Shown one piece after another: positions 15,434 through 23,881 of a stretch of DNA of 64,000 nucleotides (its first letter is position 1; every line of letters starts with the position of its first letter). Origin of the DNA: Syntrophaceae bacterium UBA5744. Lineage in GTDB: Bacteria; Desulfobacterota; Syntrophia; Syntrophales; UBA2192. Location of the stretch: contig DIFQ01000075.1 of NCBI GenBank assembly GCA_002419215.1, positions 7,669 through 71,668 of the forward strand, read 5' to 3'. Position numbers and translations under genes: made by a program. The notes under the pieces were generated by a model that ran no database searches, had not been told where the DNA came from, and saw only the letters and a program-made list of their open reading frames with translations.

Positions 15434-16279
15434 TTAATGTTTCGACCTGAAAAACCGCAACCCCACGACGGAAAAAAGGTAAGCCGCCCCCGCAATGACG
15501 ATGATGGTGGCCCCGGCGGGAAGATTGGGCCCGTAACTCAACGCAAGGCCGGTCGCAGTAAAAAAAACAGTCAGCAACGCTGAAAGGACCATCATGTGCC
15601 ACAACCTTTTCGTGAACGCACCGGCGACCGCGGCGGGAAGCGTGATGATGGCGATGACCATGATGATCCCCACGACGGTGACGAGCAGCACGACCGTCAG
15701 AGCCGTGAGGCAGAGCAGAAGGAGGTAGAATAATTCGACCCGGACACCCCTGAGCCGGGCAAACTCCTCATCGAAGCAAATGGCGAGAAACTGGTTATAG
15801 AAGAGAGCGCCGACGATTGCGACCAGGAGATCGAGACCGGCGATCAGCCAGAGATCCTGGGCGGAGACCATCAGGATGCTTCCGAAGAGATAGCTCATCA
15901 GGTCTTCGTTGTAGCCGGGTGTCTGGGAGATGAAAAGGATTCCCGCAGCCATGCCGATGGCCCAGAGGGCGCCGATGACGGTATCTTCCCGCTGGCGCGC
16001 CCTCATGCTGACCACTCCGATGGCCAGGGCCGCAAGCAGGGAGGCAAGGACAGCACCGTAGAGTGGCTCAAACCAATCCCAGTGGTGTACGACCTGGAAG
16101 TAGCGAGCCGCGCCTAAACCGCCCAGGACGGTGTGGGCGATACTGCCCGCGATGTAGCTGATTTTCTTTGTGACAACGTAGCTGCCGATGATACCGCAGG
16201 CAACGCTCGCGAGCACCCCGGCGATCAGGGCATGCTGAAGAAACGGGTATCGAGTCAGGTCCGACAGAAATTCTCCCAT
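15434..16279 (-). CDS. znuB: Zinc ABC transporter permease ZnuB
   Basis: A 281-residue integral membrane protein of the ABC-3 family with about eight membrane segments (PFLQHALIAGVLASVACGIIGSYVV at the start). It forms the inner-membrane channel of a Zn/Mn uptake system. It is the last gene of zur-znuA-znuC-znuB. The gap of 141 bases to radC holds no clear element. Confidence 0.92.
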   Translation of the reverse strand: MGEFLSDLTRYPFLQHALIAGVLASVACGIIGSYVVTKKISYIAGSIAHTVLGGLGAARYFQVVHHWDWFEPLYGAVLASLLAALAIGVVSMRARQREDTVIGALWAIGMAAGILFISQTPGYNEDLMSYLFGSILMVSAQDLWLIAGLDLLVAIVGALFYNQFLAICFDEEFARLRGVRVELFYLLLLCLTALTVVLLVTVVGIIMVIAIITLPAAVAGAFTKRLWHMMVLSALLTVFFTATGLALSYGPNLPAGATIIVIAGAAYLFSVVGLRFFRSKH

Positions 16280-16297
16280 TTGGCTTTTCTCTCCCCG

Positions 16298-17035
16298 TCA
16301 ATCCCGGCGATGATGCCTGACCATGCAGACGTCGGACAGGTAGAGGTCGCGGATCACTTCTCCCGTAACGGCAGTGGTGGGGTGGACCATCACCCGGCGA
16401 TTGACGCACACCACGCTTTCAACATAATGGGAGACGAATCCCAGGTCGTGGCTGACCACGACCACGGTGATGGTCTTGCTCATTTCGTGGAGCAATTCGA
16501 AAAGCTCCGTTTCCACCACCATATCGACATTGGCCGTCGGTTCGTCCAATAACAGCATCTCCGGTTCGCAAGCAAGGGCCCGGGCAATGAGCACACGCTG
16601 GCGTTGTCCGCCGGACAGGGCCATGAATGGTCGATCCTTCAAGTCCTGCATCTCCAGCCTTCGCAACGAATCGAGGGCGATGGCCTTGTCCCTCCCGCTG
16701 TACGGGCCGAAGCGCATTCCGCTTCCCATGCGGCCCATGAGCACGACATCCAGAACGCTCACGGGAAACTGCAAATCGAGCTGGACCTGCTGGGGCATGT
16801 ATCCGATGCGGGTCCGCGCTTTCGCAGGGTGCATCCCGAGGACTTCGATAGTCCCCCGCGAAGGCTGGAGCAGCCCCAGCATGAGCTTCAGCAGGGTCGT
16901 TTTCCCGCCGGCATTGGGGCCGACGATGGAGATGAAGGACCGTTCCCGGATCGTAAAACTGACATCCTCCAGAACCGGAACACCGTCATAGGAAAACGAT
17001 ACATGGCTGACTGTGACAACGTTTTTTTGATTCAT
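16298..17035 (-). CDS. znuC: Zinc ABC transporter ATPase ZnuC
   Basis: A 245-residue ABC ATPase. Walker A is GPNAGGKTT, with Gly replacing the more usual second variable residue; the signature is LSGGQRQRVLIARAL; Walker B is MLLLDEPTANVD; the H-loop is VVVSHD. It powers ZnuB. The gene lies between znuA and znuB with gaps under 20 bases, so the three form one operon. Confidence 0.93.
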   Translation of the reverse strand: MNQKNVVTVSHVSFSYDGVPVLEDVSFTIRERSFISIVGPNAGGKTTLLKLMLGLLQPSRGTIEVLGMHPAKARTRIGYMPQQVQLDLQFPVSVLDVVLMGRMGSGMRFGPYSGRDKAIALDSLRRLEMQDLKDRPFMALSGGQRQRVLIARALACEPEMLLLDEPTANVDMVVETELFELLHEMSKTITVVVVSHDLGFVSHYVESVVCVNRRVMVHPTTAVTGEVIRDLYLSDVCMVRHHRRD

Positions 17036-17041
17036 GGCTCG

Positions 17042-17947
17042 TCAACGGAGGCCCTGCTCGACGGCAGCGGCCATTTTTTCGAGATTCGTGAGATATTCTT
17101 TCGAGAGGGGATTGATCGGAACCACGGTGCCGCCGATCGACTTTGCCACCACATCGGCGCTTTTCTTCGAGAACTGCTGCTGCACGAAGATCACCTTGAC
17201 ACCGTCCTTTTTTGCCCTTTCGATCAGTTCCGCCATCTGCCTGGCACCCGGTTCCTTCCCTTCGATTTCGATGGGCACCTGGATCATCCCGTACGAGTCC
17301 GCAAAATACCCGAAGGCGGGGTGAAATACATACATCTTTTTCCCCTTCAGCGGGGCGAGCGAACGCGCGATCCTGGCATCGAGGCCGTCCAGATCCTCCT
17401 GGAAGGATTTCAGATTGATGGCGTATTGCTGCTTGTGAGCCGGGTCCAGGAGGCACAGGGCGTCATGGATGTTCTGCGCCTGAATTTTTACGAGCTTCGG
17501 AGACATCCAGATATGCGGATCAGGCGTTCCGGCGCCCTTGACCCCCTGGTCCGTTCCGTGGCCATGCCCGTCGTTCCGATGGTCGTGGCCGGCCGGATAA
17601 CGGTAGGGAATCCCCTTCTGGGTCTCGACGATGACCAGGTTCCGATGGTACCGCCTGATCTTTTTCACGAGCCCCCTTTCGAAGGGAACCCCGATGAGAA
17701 ACCAGGACTTTGCCTCGGCCAGCTTCGCCATTTGTCTTGGCGTCGGCTCATAGGTGTGGGGCGATTGTCCCTCTCCGACGAGAACCTCCACACTCACACG
17801 GTCCCCGCCGATCCGCTCGAGAAAATAGGACTGGGGAAGGATGCTGACAAACACGGAGATTCTGGATTGTTCGACGTTTCCCCACGCCGGGTGCCGACAA
17901 ACCGTGACGGAAACCAGGACCAGGAGAAGGATCAAAGTCTTTTTCAT
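17042..17947 (-). CDS. znuA: Zinc ABC transporter substrate-binding protein ZnuA
   Basis: A periplasmic cluster A-I metal-binding protein of 301 residues from ATG 17945-17947 (an upstream ATG at 17977 would add ten residues). A signal peptide, MKKTLILLLVLVSVTVC, is followed by SVFVSILPQSYFLERIGG. Candidate metal ligands are His in SPHTYEPTP, His in DPHIWMSP, and His in VFHPAFGYFA. A His-rich acidic loop, about residues 120-140 (GHDHRNDGHGHG), is typical of zinc rather than manganese carriers. This supports Zn as substrate. Confidence 0.92.
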   Translation of the reverse strand: MKKTLILLLVLVSVTVCRHPAWGNVEQSRISVFVSILPQSYFLERIGGDRVSVEVLVGEGQSPHTYEPTPRQMAKLAEAKSWFLIGVPFERGLVKKIRRYHRNLVIVETQKGIPYRYPAGHDHRNDGHGHGTDQGVKGAGTPDPHIWMSPKLVKIQAQNIHDALCLLDPAHKQQYAINLKSFQEDLDGLDARIARSLAPLKGKKMYVFHPAFGYFADSYGMIQVPIEIEGKEPGARQMAELIERAKKDGVKVIFVQQQFSKKSADVVAKSIGGTVVPINPLSKEYLTNLEKMAAAVEQGLR

Positions 17948-17986
17948 CGACAACGCTATCTCGCCCCCAGAGGACATTTCCGCCGA

Positions 17987-18430
17987 TCAGACGGAGACGG
18001 TTCGATTTCTTTTTTGACAGCTTTTGCACAATCCCGTGAAGTTAATGACGACGCTTTCGATGGCCGCATCACCCGGGCGTATGCCCTGGAGCCACTTCTG
18101 CTCGATCCCGGCTGACGGCAGACAGGCCAGGCTGCGGCAGATACGGCAGTAGAAATGGGGGTGGGTCGGGTTGTGCCGGCAGGCCATCTCGTAGAACGTC
18201 TCGCCGTGTTCCGTCGGGATCTCCCTCACGATACCGGCCGTCCGAAACGAATCCAGGACCCGGTAAACCGTGACCTTGTTGATCCGGCACTCCCGGCCGA
18301 TCCGGACCAGGATGTCCCTTGCACACAGAGGCAAATCGGCCCGGATGAGAGTCGAAAGCACGGCTTCGCGCTGGACCGTCTTCGACAGACCTGCGTTCTC
18401 GAGTGTGGTGCGGATGTCACAGTGTTCCAT
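17987..18430 (-). CDS. zur: Fur-family regulator, probably Zur
   Basis: A 147-residue Fur-family repressor. A winged helix (INKVTVYRVLDSFRTAGIV) is followed by the metal-binding and dimer region with HPHFYCRICRSL and the C-terminal CKSC; the two CxxC pairs are the structural zinc site. It is the first gene of the zinc-uptake operon, so I infer it is Zur, repressing znu when zinc is plentiful. PerR or Fur function is less likely from the context. Confidence 0.85.
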   Translation of the reverse strand: MEHCDIRTTLENAGLSKTVQREAVLSTLIRADLPLCARDILVRIGRECRINKVTVYRVLDSFRTAGIVREIPTEHGETFYEMACRHNPTHPHFYCRICRSLACLPSAGIEQKWLQGIRPGDAAIESVVINFTGLCKSCQKRNRTVSV

Positions 18431-18456
18431 ACGTAATTATTTTCCTTTACGATAAA

Positions 18457-18471
18457 TGCAACCAAATTGCA
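18457..18471. promoter_or_regulatory. Candidate Zur operator (TGCAA-N5-TTGCA)
   Basis: A perfect inverted repeat with five-base arms and a five-base centre sits 27 bases ahead of zur, in the divergent gap with ccdA. Being in front of the regulator's own operon it is the best candidate for its binding site. Confidence 0.45.
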
Positions 18472-18553
18472 AATCCTTTTCCGCAATGACCCCACCCCTT
18501 TACTTGCAGGGCCTGTTGAATTGCGTTATGAGAAATAAGGGTGATGATGACCG

Positions 18554-19264
18554 ATGGAAATATTTGAGCAACTGATCGGGCACTTCGAGGTCTATCTCGA
18601 GCAATCCGTACTGTTTGCCTATGCCGCCGCCTATCTGGCGGGTGTCGTTGTCAGCTTCACGCCATGCGTCTATCCGGTTATTCCGCTGACGGTTGCCGTG
18701 ATCGGGGGACAGGGGGAAACTTCCGGAGTCAGAGGGTTTGTCATCTCGCTGTTCTTTGTCCTGGGCCTGGCGCTGACCTATACGGTTCTCGGCATGTTTG
18801 CGGCCTTGACAGGCAAGCTATTCGGGACGATACAGTCCAGCCCCCTGACCCTGGGGCTCCTGGGCGGGCTTTTCATCCTCATGGGGCTCGCCATGCTGGA
18901 AGTCTTTCACGTATCCCTGGATCGTTACGTTCCCCGGGGACTGATTGCCGGAAATCGAAGGGGCGTCTTCGGGAGTTTCATCATCGGGATGACATCGGGA
19001 CTGATTTTGGGCCCCTGCACGGCGCCGGTTCTCGCCGTCATCCTCGGCGTTGTCGCCTCCAGGCAGAACATCCTCTTTGGCGGGTCCCTCCTGCTTGTCT
19101 TCTCGCTGGGACTGGGAACGCTGCTCGTCCTCGTAGGCACCTTCACGGGGGTTCTTGCCAGCCTCCCGAAATCGGGTGCCTGGATGGTCGCCGTGAAAAA
19201 GCTGTCCGGAATCGTGATGCTTGCCGCAGGCGCTTATTTTCTGTACAGTGCTTTCATCGCCTAA
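18554..19264 (+). CDS. CcdA-type thiol-disulfide transmembrane protein
   Basis: A 236-residue membrane protein with six hydrophobic segments, of the CcdA/DsbD-beta family. It moves electrons from cytoplasmic thioredoxin to periplasmic thiols. The two redox cysteines are in SFTPCVYP (Cys38) and LGPCTAP (about Cys155). It lacks the N- and C-terminal DsbD domains, so it is the short CcdA type. The next gene is a TlpA-like lipoprotein, a natural electron acceptor. Confidence 0.9.
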   Translation: MEIFEQLIGHFEVYLEQSVLFAYAAAYLAGVVVSFTPCVYPVIPLTVAVIGGQGETSGVRGFVISLFFVLGLALTYTVLGMFAALTGKLFGTIQSSPLTLGLLGGLFILMGLAMLEVFHVSLDRYVPRGLIAGNRRGVFGSFIIGMTSGLILGPCTAPVLAVILGVVASRQNILFGGSLLLVFSLGLGTLLVLVGTFTGVLASLPKSGAWMVAVKKLSGIVMLAAGAYFLYSAFIA

Positions 19265-19282
19265 ACGAGAGGTTCTGAAACG

Positions 19283-19777
19283 ATGAACATGAGGCTCCCG
19301 TTCCTCCTGATCTTCTGCTGCACATTCGCCCTCGCCTGCTCCCTCGGCGAAGAACCCCGTAAAGGCCCGCCGGCCAAGATCGCCGTCGATTCCGCGGCTC
19401 CGGATTTCAGGCTCAAGGACCTCAAGGGCCAGGATGTCAGTCTCGGCAACTTGCGGGATCGTCCCGTCCTGCTCGTTTTCGGCACGACGTGGTGTCCCTA
19501 CTGCCGGGAGGAGATCCCCCGGATCAAGGAAATCTACCGGCAGGGGAGGGAGAAGAAGCTGGAGGTTCTCAATATCTACATCAATGAAACGGAGGCCAAG
19601 GTCGCCGCTTTCGCGGCAAAATACGAGCTTCCTTACCCCGTCCTTCTCGACAGGGACGGCCAGGTGTCCGAACGATACCAGGTCCGGGGAGTTCCCATGA
19701 TCGTCCTGCTGGACAGGCAGGGAAAGATCGTGTGCTATCAGTGCAGGAATCTCGACGCCATGCTCAAAGGTCTGTGA
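19283..19777 (+). CDS. TlpA/ResA-type thioredoxin lipoprotein
   Basis: A 164-residue thioredoxin-fold protein. The N-terminus is a lipoprotein signal with the lipobox FALA-C (Cys19). The active site is TTWCPYC (Cys71, Cys74) and the cis-Pro loop is RGVPMIVLLD. It probably sits on the periplasmic face of a membrane and receives electrons from the CcdA-type protein encoded 18 bases upstream. It may serve cytochrome c maturation or general thiol reduction; the context does not decide. Confidence 0.88.
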   Translation: MNMRLPFLLIFCCTFALACSLGEEPRKGPPAKIAVDSAAPDFRLKDLKGQDVSLGNLRDRPVLLVFGTTWCPYCREEIPRIKEIYRQGREKKLEVLNIYINETEAKVAAFAAKYELPYPVLLDRDGQVSERYQVRGVPMIVLLDRQGKIVCYQCRNLDAMLKGL

Positions 19778-19814
19778 GGCCGGTGACCGGGCTGCGCATC
19801 CCGTCACTCACCTG

Positions 19815-19962
19815 TTGTTCGTCTACGGTATCGAGCCTGTGAAGATCGGAAGATCGGAAGTGAGGAAGAGCGGATAAGAGAAGGAAAGAATCCTCCATCC
19901 ACTCCGAGCTTCATAACTTCATAGCTTCTTAACTTCTATCTTTTCAGGGTGCCTTGTATCCC
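19815..19962. repeat. Dispersed purine/pyrimidine hairpin repeat, family B copy 3
   Basis: A near-duplicate of 3728-3875: the same flank TTGTTCGTCTAC, the same octamer-like run (GAAGATCG twice, GAAGTGAG, GAAGAGCG, GATAAGAG), and a right arm of CTTCATAGCTTC and TAACTTC type ending in CAGGGTGCCTTG. It lies in the roughly 300-base gap between the tlpA-like gene and feoB. Confidence 0.88.
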
Positions 19963-20026
19963 CCTCTCGACCAGCCTGCAGGAGTTACAGCATAGCTCCA
20001 TCCCCCACCTTTTTTTCTAAATTCCC

Positions 20027-20055
20027 TTGCTTTTTAAAGAAGTCGCTGTTAAATT
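20027..20055 (+). promoter_or_regulatory. Promoter of feoB
   Basis: TTGCTT (20027-20032), a 17-base spacer, TAAATT (20050-20055). The predicted transcript start falls inside the Fur box that follows. Confidence 0.6.
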
Positions 20056-20075
20056 GCGAATGAGAATCATTCGCA
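20055..20075. promoter_or_regulatory. Fur box overlapping the feoB promoter
   Basis: TGCGAATGA-GAA-TCATTCGCA is a perfect 9-bp inverted repeat around a three-base centre and matches the core of the Fur box (AATGA...TCATT). It overlaps the -10 hexamer and start point, the classical place for iron-dependent repression. Confidence 0.85.
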
Positions 20076-20076
20076 T

Positions 20077-22065
20077 ATGGAACGGGCACCCAAAACAGAT
20101 CGGACGATGCCGCTGGCGCATGGAGGTGAACCGCAGGAGCGGAAGCTCGTGCTGGTCGGGAATCCGAATGTCGGCAAGAGCAAGATCTTCTCGATGCTGA
20201 CCGGCCAGTACGTTATCGTCTCCAACTATCCGGGCACGACGGTAGAGATCAAGTCCGGCAAGGCCACGGATCTGGATTATTACGTGGTGGATACGCCCGG
20301 GATCACCAGTGTCGTTCCCCACAGCGAAGAAGAACGTGTGGCACTCAGTACGCTCCTGTCGGGCAATGTGGGAGCCGTCCTGCAGGTCGGCGATGCCCAG
20401 AACCTCAGGCGGACGCTGCTCCTTACGCTCGCCCTGCTCGAGACGGACCTTCCCGTGGTCCTTGATCTCAATATCGCCGACGAGGCGGAAAAGAAGGGGT
20501 ACGTCATCGATGCGGCCAGGCTCTCGAAGAGTCTGGGAATCCCCGTCGTCATGACCGTTGCGACAGAGGGAAAGGGCCGCCGGGAGCTGTTGGAAGCAGC
20601 ACGCCGCCCGTCGAAGTCGTCGCTCCGTATCGCCTACGACACCCGCGTGGAAAGCGCCGCATCGGAAATCGCGGCACATCTGACTGACTACCCGGTTTCC
20701 AAGCGGGCCATCGCCCTGACGCTGCTCTCGGGAAATCTTCCCCTCGTGGACAGCCTGCTCGGTGAAGGGCGAAACGAAAGCCGTGCGATCAGGGAGATCA
20801 TCGGCCGGACGCAGGTCCGCGTCCTCGAACCCCTGTCGAGGATCATCCTCAATGCGCGCATGGCCCTCGTCGAGAGGCTGATCCGTGAATGCGTCACTCT
20901 CCACGTGGGGCGGGGTTTTCGCTCGCAATTCGCCGAAAAGCTCGATCGTTTTTCGACCCATCCCCTCGGCGGCGCGCTGCTGCTGCTCGGGATCCTGTTC
21001 GTCATCTACGAGTTTGTAGGGGTCTTCGCGGCGGGAACCGTCGTGGATTTCATCCAGAACGTGGTCTTTGGTGAAATTCTTTTGCCGCCGATCGTCGGTG
21101 CGCTTTCCCGTGTTCCCTACGCCCTGGTTCGGGATTTCCTGGTCGGACCCTACGGCCAGATCACCATGGGCATCACCTATGCGATCGCCATCGTCTTTCC
21201 GACCGTGACCGCGTTCTATATCGTGTTCTCCTTCCTCGAGGACACCGGCTATCTGCCCCGCCTGGAGGTCATGATCAACCGCCTGTTTTCAATCATCGGG
21301 CTCAACGGGAAGGCGGTCATCCCGATTATCCTGGGTTTCGGGTGCGGCACCATGGCCGCCATCGTGACGCGTATCCTGGAAACCCGGCGGGAGCGGATCA
21401 TCGCGACGCTGATCCTCGCCCTCGGGATTCCCTGCGCACCGCAAATGGGGCTGATTCTCGGGATGTTCGCCCGGATCGGATTCATTCCACTGGTCTTTTT
21501 TTTCGTGCTGCTTACGGCCCAGCTGATGGCTGCCGGCTGGCTTGCCTCGAAGTTGCTTCCGGGACAGACGACAGCCTTCGTCACCGAACTGCCGCCATAC
21601 CGGTTGCCGCATCTCCGCGATGTAGCCGGCAAAACAGCCTATCGATCCTACTGGTTCGTCCGGGAGGTCATTCCCTGGTTTCTCCTGGGAACGGCAATGC
21701 TCTTTGTCGCCGATCTCACGGGCGCCCTGCCCGGGATGAAAAAGCTGCTCGATCCCGTCGTCGTCGGATTCCTCAGCCTGCCGGCGGACACGACGGAGGG
21801 GTTCATCCTGGGGTTTTTGAGGCGTGAGTACGTGGCGGCCTACTTCTTCGATATCTACGGCCGCGGCCTCATGGACAATCTCCAGGCCTTTGTCGCCACC
21901 ATGGTGATGACGCTGTTCGTTCCCTGTGTCGCCAACACCTTCGTGATCATCAAGGAGCGAGGCCTGCTCGTCGGGCTGGCCATCGTCTGCTTTGTCGTCG
22001 TCTATGCCATTACCGCGGGGGGGATCCTGAATGCCGTTCTGAGGCTCCTCCACGTGACGTTCTGA
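20077..22065 (+). CDS. feoB: Ferrous iron transport protein FeoB
   Basis: A 662-residue Fe(II) transporter. The N-terminal G domain has GNPNVGKS (about 28-35), the switch I motif YPGTTVE and DTPG. The G4 position reads NIADEA rather than the usual NMxDEA, a mild change. The membrane part has the two Gate motifs (FVIYEFVGVFAAG..., FGCGTMAAIVTRILETRRER). The start is uncertain: ATG 20077 directly follows the Fur box with no SD; ATG 20107 gives a 652-residue protein. It is the first gene of feoB-dtxR(FeoA)-fur. Confidence 0.93.
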   Translation: MERAPKTDRTMPLAHGGEPQERKLVLVGNPNVGKSKIFSMLTGQYVIVSNYPGTTVEIKSGKATDLDYYVVDTPGITSVVPHSEEERVALSTLLSGNVGAVLQVGDAQNLRRTLLLTLALLETDLPVVLDLNIADEAEKKGYVIDAARLSKSLGIPVVMTVATEGKGRRELLEAARRPSKSSLRIAYDTRVESAASEIAAHLTDYPVSKRAIALTLLSGNLPLVDSLLGEGRNESRAIREIIGRTQVRVLEPLSRIILNARMALVERLIRECVTLHVGRGFRSQFAEKLDRFSTHPLGGALLLLGILFVIYEFVGVFAAGTVVDFIQNVVFGEILLPPIVGALSRVPYALVRDFLVGPYGQITMGITYAIAIVFPTVTAFYIVFSFLEDTGYLPRLEVMINRLFSIIGLNGKAVIPIILGFGCGTMAAIVTRILETRRERIIATLILALGIPCAPQMGLILGMFARIGFIPLVFFFVLLTAQLMAAGWLASKLLPGQTTAFVTELPPYRLPHLRDVAGKTAYRSYWFVREVIPWFLLGTAMLFVADLTGALPGMKKLLDPVVVGFLSLPADTTEGFILGFLRREYVAAYFFDIYGRGLMDNLQAFVATMVMTLFVPCVANTFVIIKERGLLVGLAIVCFVVVYAITAGGILNAVLRLLHVTF

Positions 22066-22075
22066 GGGTTACGAA

Positions 22076-22804
22076 ATGGAAGAAATCTGCAGGCCCTGTT
22101 CGAGGGAGGATCTGGAAGAGATCCTCGAGGAGATCTGGACGACCCTGGAGCTGAAAAACGAAATCCCGGCTTCAGGCGCCCGGATACCGACCGCCGCCGC
22201 CGGCGACAAGCTCGAAGTCCTCGTTTCGGAGGGTCTTGTCCGTCAGCAGGACAAGGACGTGATCCTCACGGACGAGGGCTTCCGAAAGGCCAAGGAGATC
22301 ATCCGGAGCCATCGGCTTGCGGAGAGGCTCCTGCATGACGTCCTGGACCTGCAGAGCGAGGAGATGGAACGATCGGCCTGCCGTTACGAGCACATGCTCG
22401 GCACCGAAGCCGCCGATTCCGTCTGCATCCTGCTGGGACACCCGAGGACATGCCCGCATGGGAAGGCCATCCCTCCCGGTGACTGTTGCGAGGCCGGGGA
22501 GACAACGCTGAGGCCCCTCGTCGTGCCTCTGACCGAACTCGATTCCGGGGAGACCGCGACGGTTGCCTACGTGGGCACCCGCGACAATGCCCGACTCTCC
22601 TACCTGACCTCACTGGGCGTCATGACGGGCAGGCCCGTCCAGCTTGTCCAGAGACACCCGTCCTATATCGTGAAGATCGACGAGACCACCGTTGCCTTCG
22701 ACGATGCGATCGCCCGTGAAATATTCGTGAGACCCGCTCATCGAAAGAGGCAGGCGGCGAAGGGCGCGGGGCGGCGCTTCCGTTGGCGGAACGGCCGCGG
22801 GTAG
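22076..22804 (+). CDS. DtxR-type metal regulator fused to a FeoA domain
   Basis: A 242-residue protein. The middle matches the DtxR metal-binding and dimer domain: RSHRLAERLL (His and Glu ligands), SACRYEHML (Cys, Glu, His) and the HPRTCPHGKAIP motif. The C-terminus (about 145-225) is an SH3-like FeoA domain (PLTELDSGETATVAYVG ... YLTSLGVMTGRPVQLVQR). The N-terminal helix-turn-helix looks shortened compared with usual DtxR/MntR. It could regulate iron uptake, or act as the FeoA partner of FeoB, since no separate feoA is seen. A short Arg/Lys-rich tail ends it. Confidence 0.8.
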   Translation: MEEICRPCSREDLEEILEEIWTTLELKNEIPASGARIPTAAAGDKLEVLVSEGLVRQQDKDVILTDEGFRKAKEIIRSHRLAERLLHDVLDLQSEEMERSACRYEHMLGTEAADSVCILLGHPRTCPHGKAIPPGDCCEAGETTLRPLVVPLTELDSGETATVAYVGTRDNARLSYLTSLGVMTGRPVQLVQRHPSYIVKIDETTVAFDDAIAREIFVRPAHRKRQAAKGAGRRFRWRNGRG

Positions 22805-22819
22805 GAAAAAGGTGAGAAC

Positions 22820-23227
22820 ATGGAGAGCGCTCAGAAGACGTTGAGGATGACGAAGCGAAGAGGAATCATCCTGGAGATCCTTCGGGAGCATGGCCACCTG
22901 GATGCCTACGAGCTGCTGGAGATGGCTCGGAAGAAAGACCCCCGGATCAGCCTTGCGACGGTATACCGCGCCCTGGCCTACTTCCGGGAGCGCGACGTGA
23001 TCCACGGGCGGACCTTCGGCGAGGGACACACCCATTTCGAAATCCACGATGCGGAAGCGGGCAGCCATGCCCATCTGATCTGCACGGGTTGCGGCAGGCT
23101 CCGCGAGATTCCCGGCACGTTCATGCGGGATCTGGAGCAGCTGGCAAGGAAAGAGAAATTCCACATCTCCAGGGCCCATCTGGACATGTTCGGGCTCTGC
23201 GAAGAGTGTGCAGTCAAAACACCCTGA
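22820..23227 (+). CDS. fur: Fur-family regulator
   Basis: A 135-residue Fur-family protein with winged helix (ISLATVYRALAYFRERDVIH), the His/Glu-rich sensing region GEGHTHFEIHD and HAHLICTGCGRL, and the C-terminal CEEC, giving two CxxC structural zinc pairs. Last gene of the feo operon. A Fur box stands ahead of feoB, so autoregulated iron control is likely. PerR-type peroxide sensing is possible and cannot be excluded by eye. Confidence 0.88.
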   Translation: MESAQKTLRMTKRRGIILEILREHGHLDAYELLEMARKKDPRISLATVYRALAYFRERDVIHGRTFGEGHTHFEIHDAEAGSHAHLICTGCGRLREIPGTFMRDLEQLARKEKFHISRAHLDMFGLCEECAVKTP

Positions 23228-23252
23228 AGAAAGACCGGGAGGAGAATCGGAC

Positions 23253-23843
23253 ATGGCGGCAGTGAAACGATTTGACGAGGGGATGTGCCGTTACTTCCGG
23301 AAGGCCGGGAAAAACAACACGCGGGATGTTCTCGAGACGGTGGCCAGGCGGGCCGGGGAACTCGGCATTCAAAAGGTTCTCGTCCCGAGCGTGAGCGGCA
23401 CGACGGCGTTCGCCGCGGCAAAGACGCTTGGCGGGGGGCATCGGATCATCGCCGTCACCCACGTGAGCGGTTTCGACGGACCCAACGTCCAGGAGATGAG
23501 CCCCGCCGTGAGGAAGCGCCTGGAGTCGGCCGGGGTGAGCGTGTTCACGGGCCAGCACGCCTTCGGGGGCGTGGGGCGGGCGGTTCGGAACAAGCTGGGC
23601 ACCTACCAGGTCGATGAAATCATGGCCTGGACCCTGCGGATCTTCGGACAGGGGACCAAGGTGGCCGTCGAGATCGCCCTCATGGCTGCCGATGCCGGCC
23701 TGGTCAAAACCGATGAGGATGTCATCGCGCTGGGAGGAACCGCTCAGGGTGTGGACACGGCCCTTGTCATCCGCCCGTCCAACAGTTATCATTTCTTCGA
23801 TCTGAAGGTCCGGGAAGTGATCTGCAAGCCGGGGGAGTTCTAG
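23253..23843 (+). CDS. Stand-alone pyruvate-kinase alpha/beta-domain-like protein
   Basis: A 196-residue protein of the family that resembles the C-terminal alpha/beta domain of pyruvate kinase, without the catalytic barrel. Typical motifs are VLVPSVSGTTAFAAAKTL, IIAVTHVSGFDGPN and VIALGGTAQGVDTALVIRPS. The biochemical role of such proteins is not established; nucleotide or effector binding is plausible. GGGAGGAGA precedes ATG 23253. The TAG stop forms the beginning of a heptamer repeat. Confidence 0.78.
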   Translation: MAAVKRFDEGMCRYFRKAGKNNTRDVLETVARRAGELGIQKVLVPSVSGTTAFAAAKTLGGGHRIIAVTHVSGFDGPNVQEMSPAVRKRLESAGVSVFTGQHAFGGVGRAVRNKLGTYQVDEIMAWTLRIFGQGTKVAVEIALMAADAGLVKTDEDVIALGGTAQGVDTALVIRPSNSYHFFDLKVREVICKPGEF

Positions 23844-23876
23844 GAAAAAGGTTAAAGGGTAAAGGAGAAAGGAGCA
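23842..23876 (+). repeat. Heptanucleotide array, AGGNNAA type, supplying the next gene's SD
   Basis: Five 7-mers: AGGAAAA, AGGTTAA, AGGGTAA, AGGAGAA, AGGAGCA. The first begins in the TAG stop of the preceding gene. The last, followed by GAGG, lies at SD distance from the ATG at 23882, so the repeat seems to make the ribosome-binding site. Confidence 0.8.
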
Positions 23877-23881
23877 GAGGA

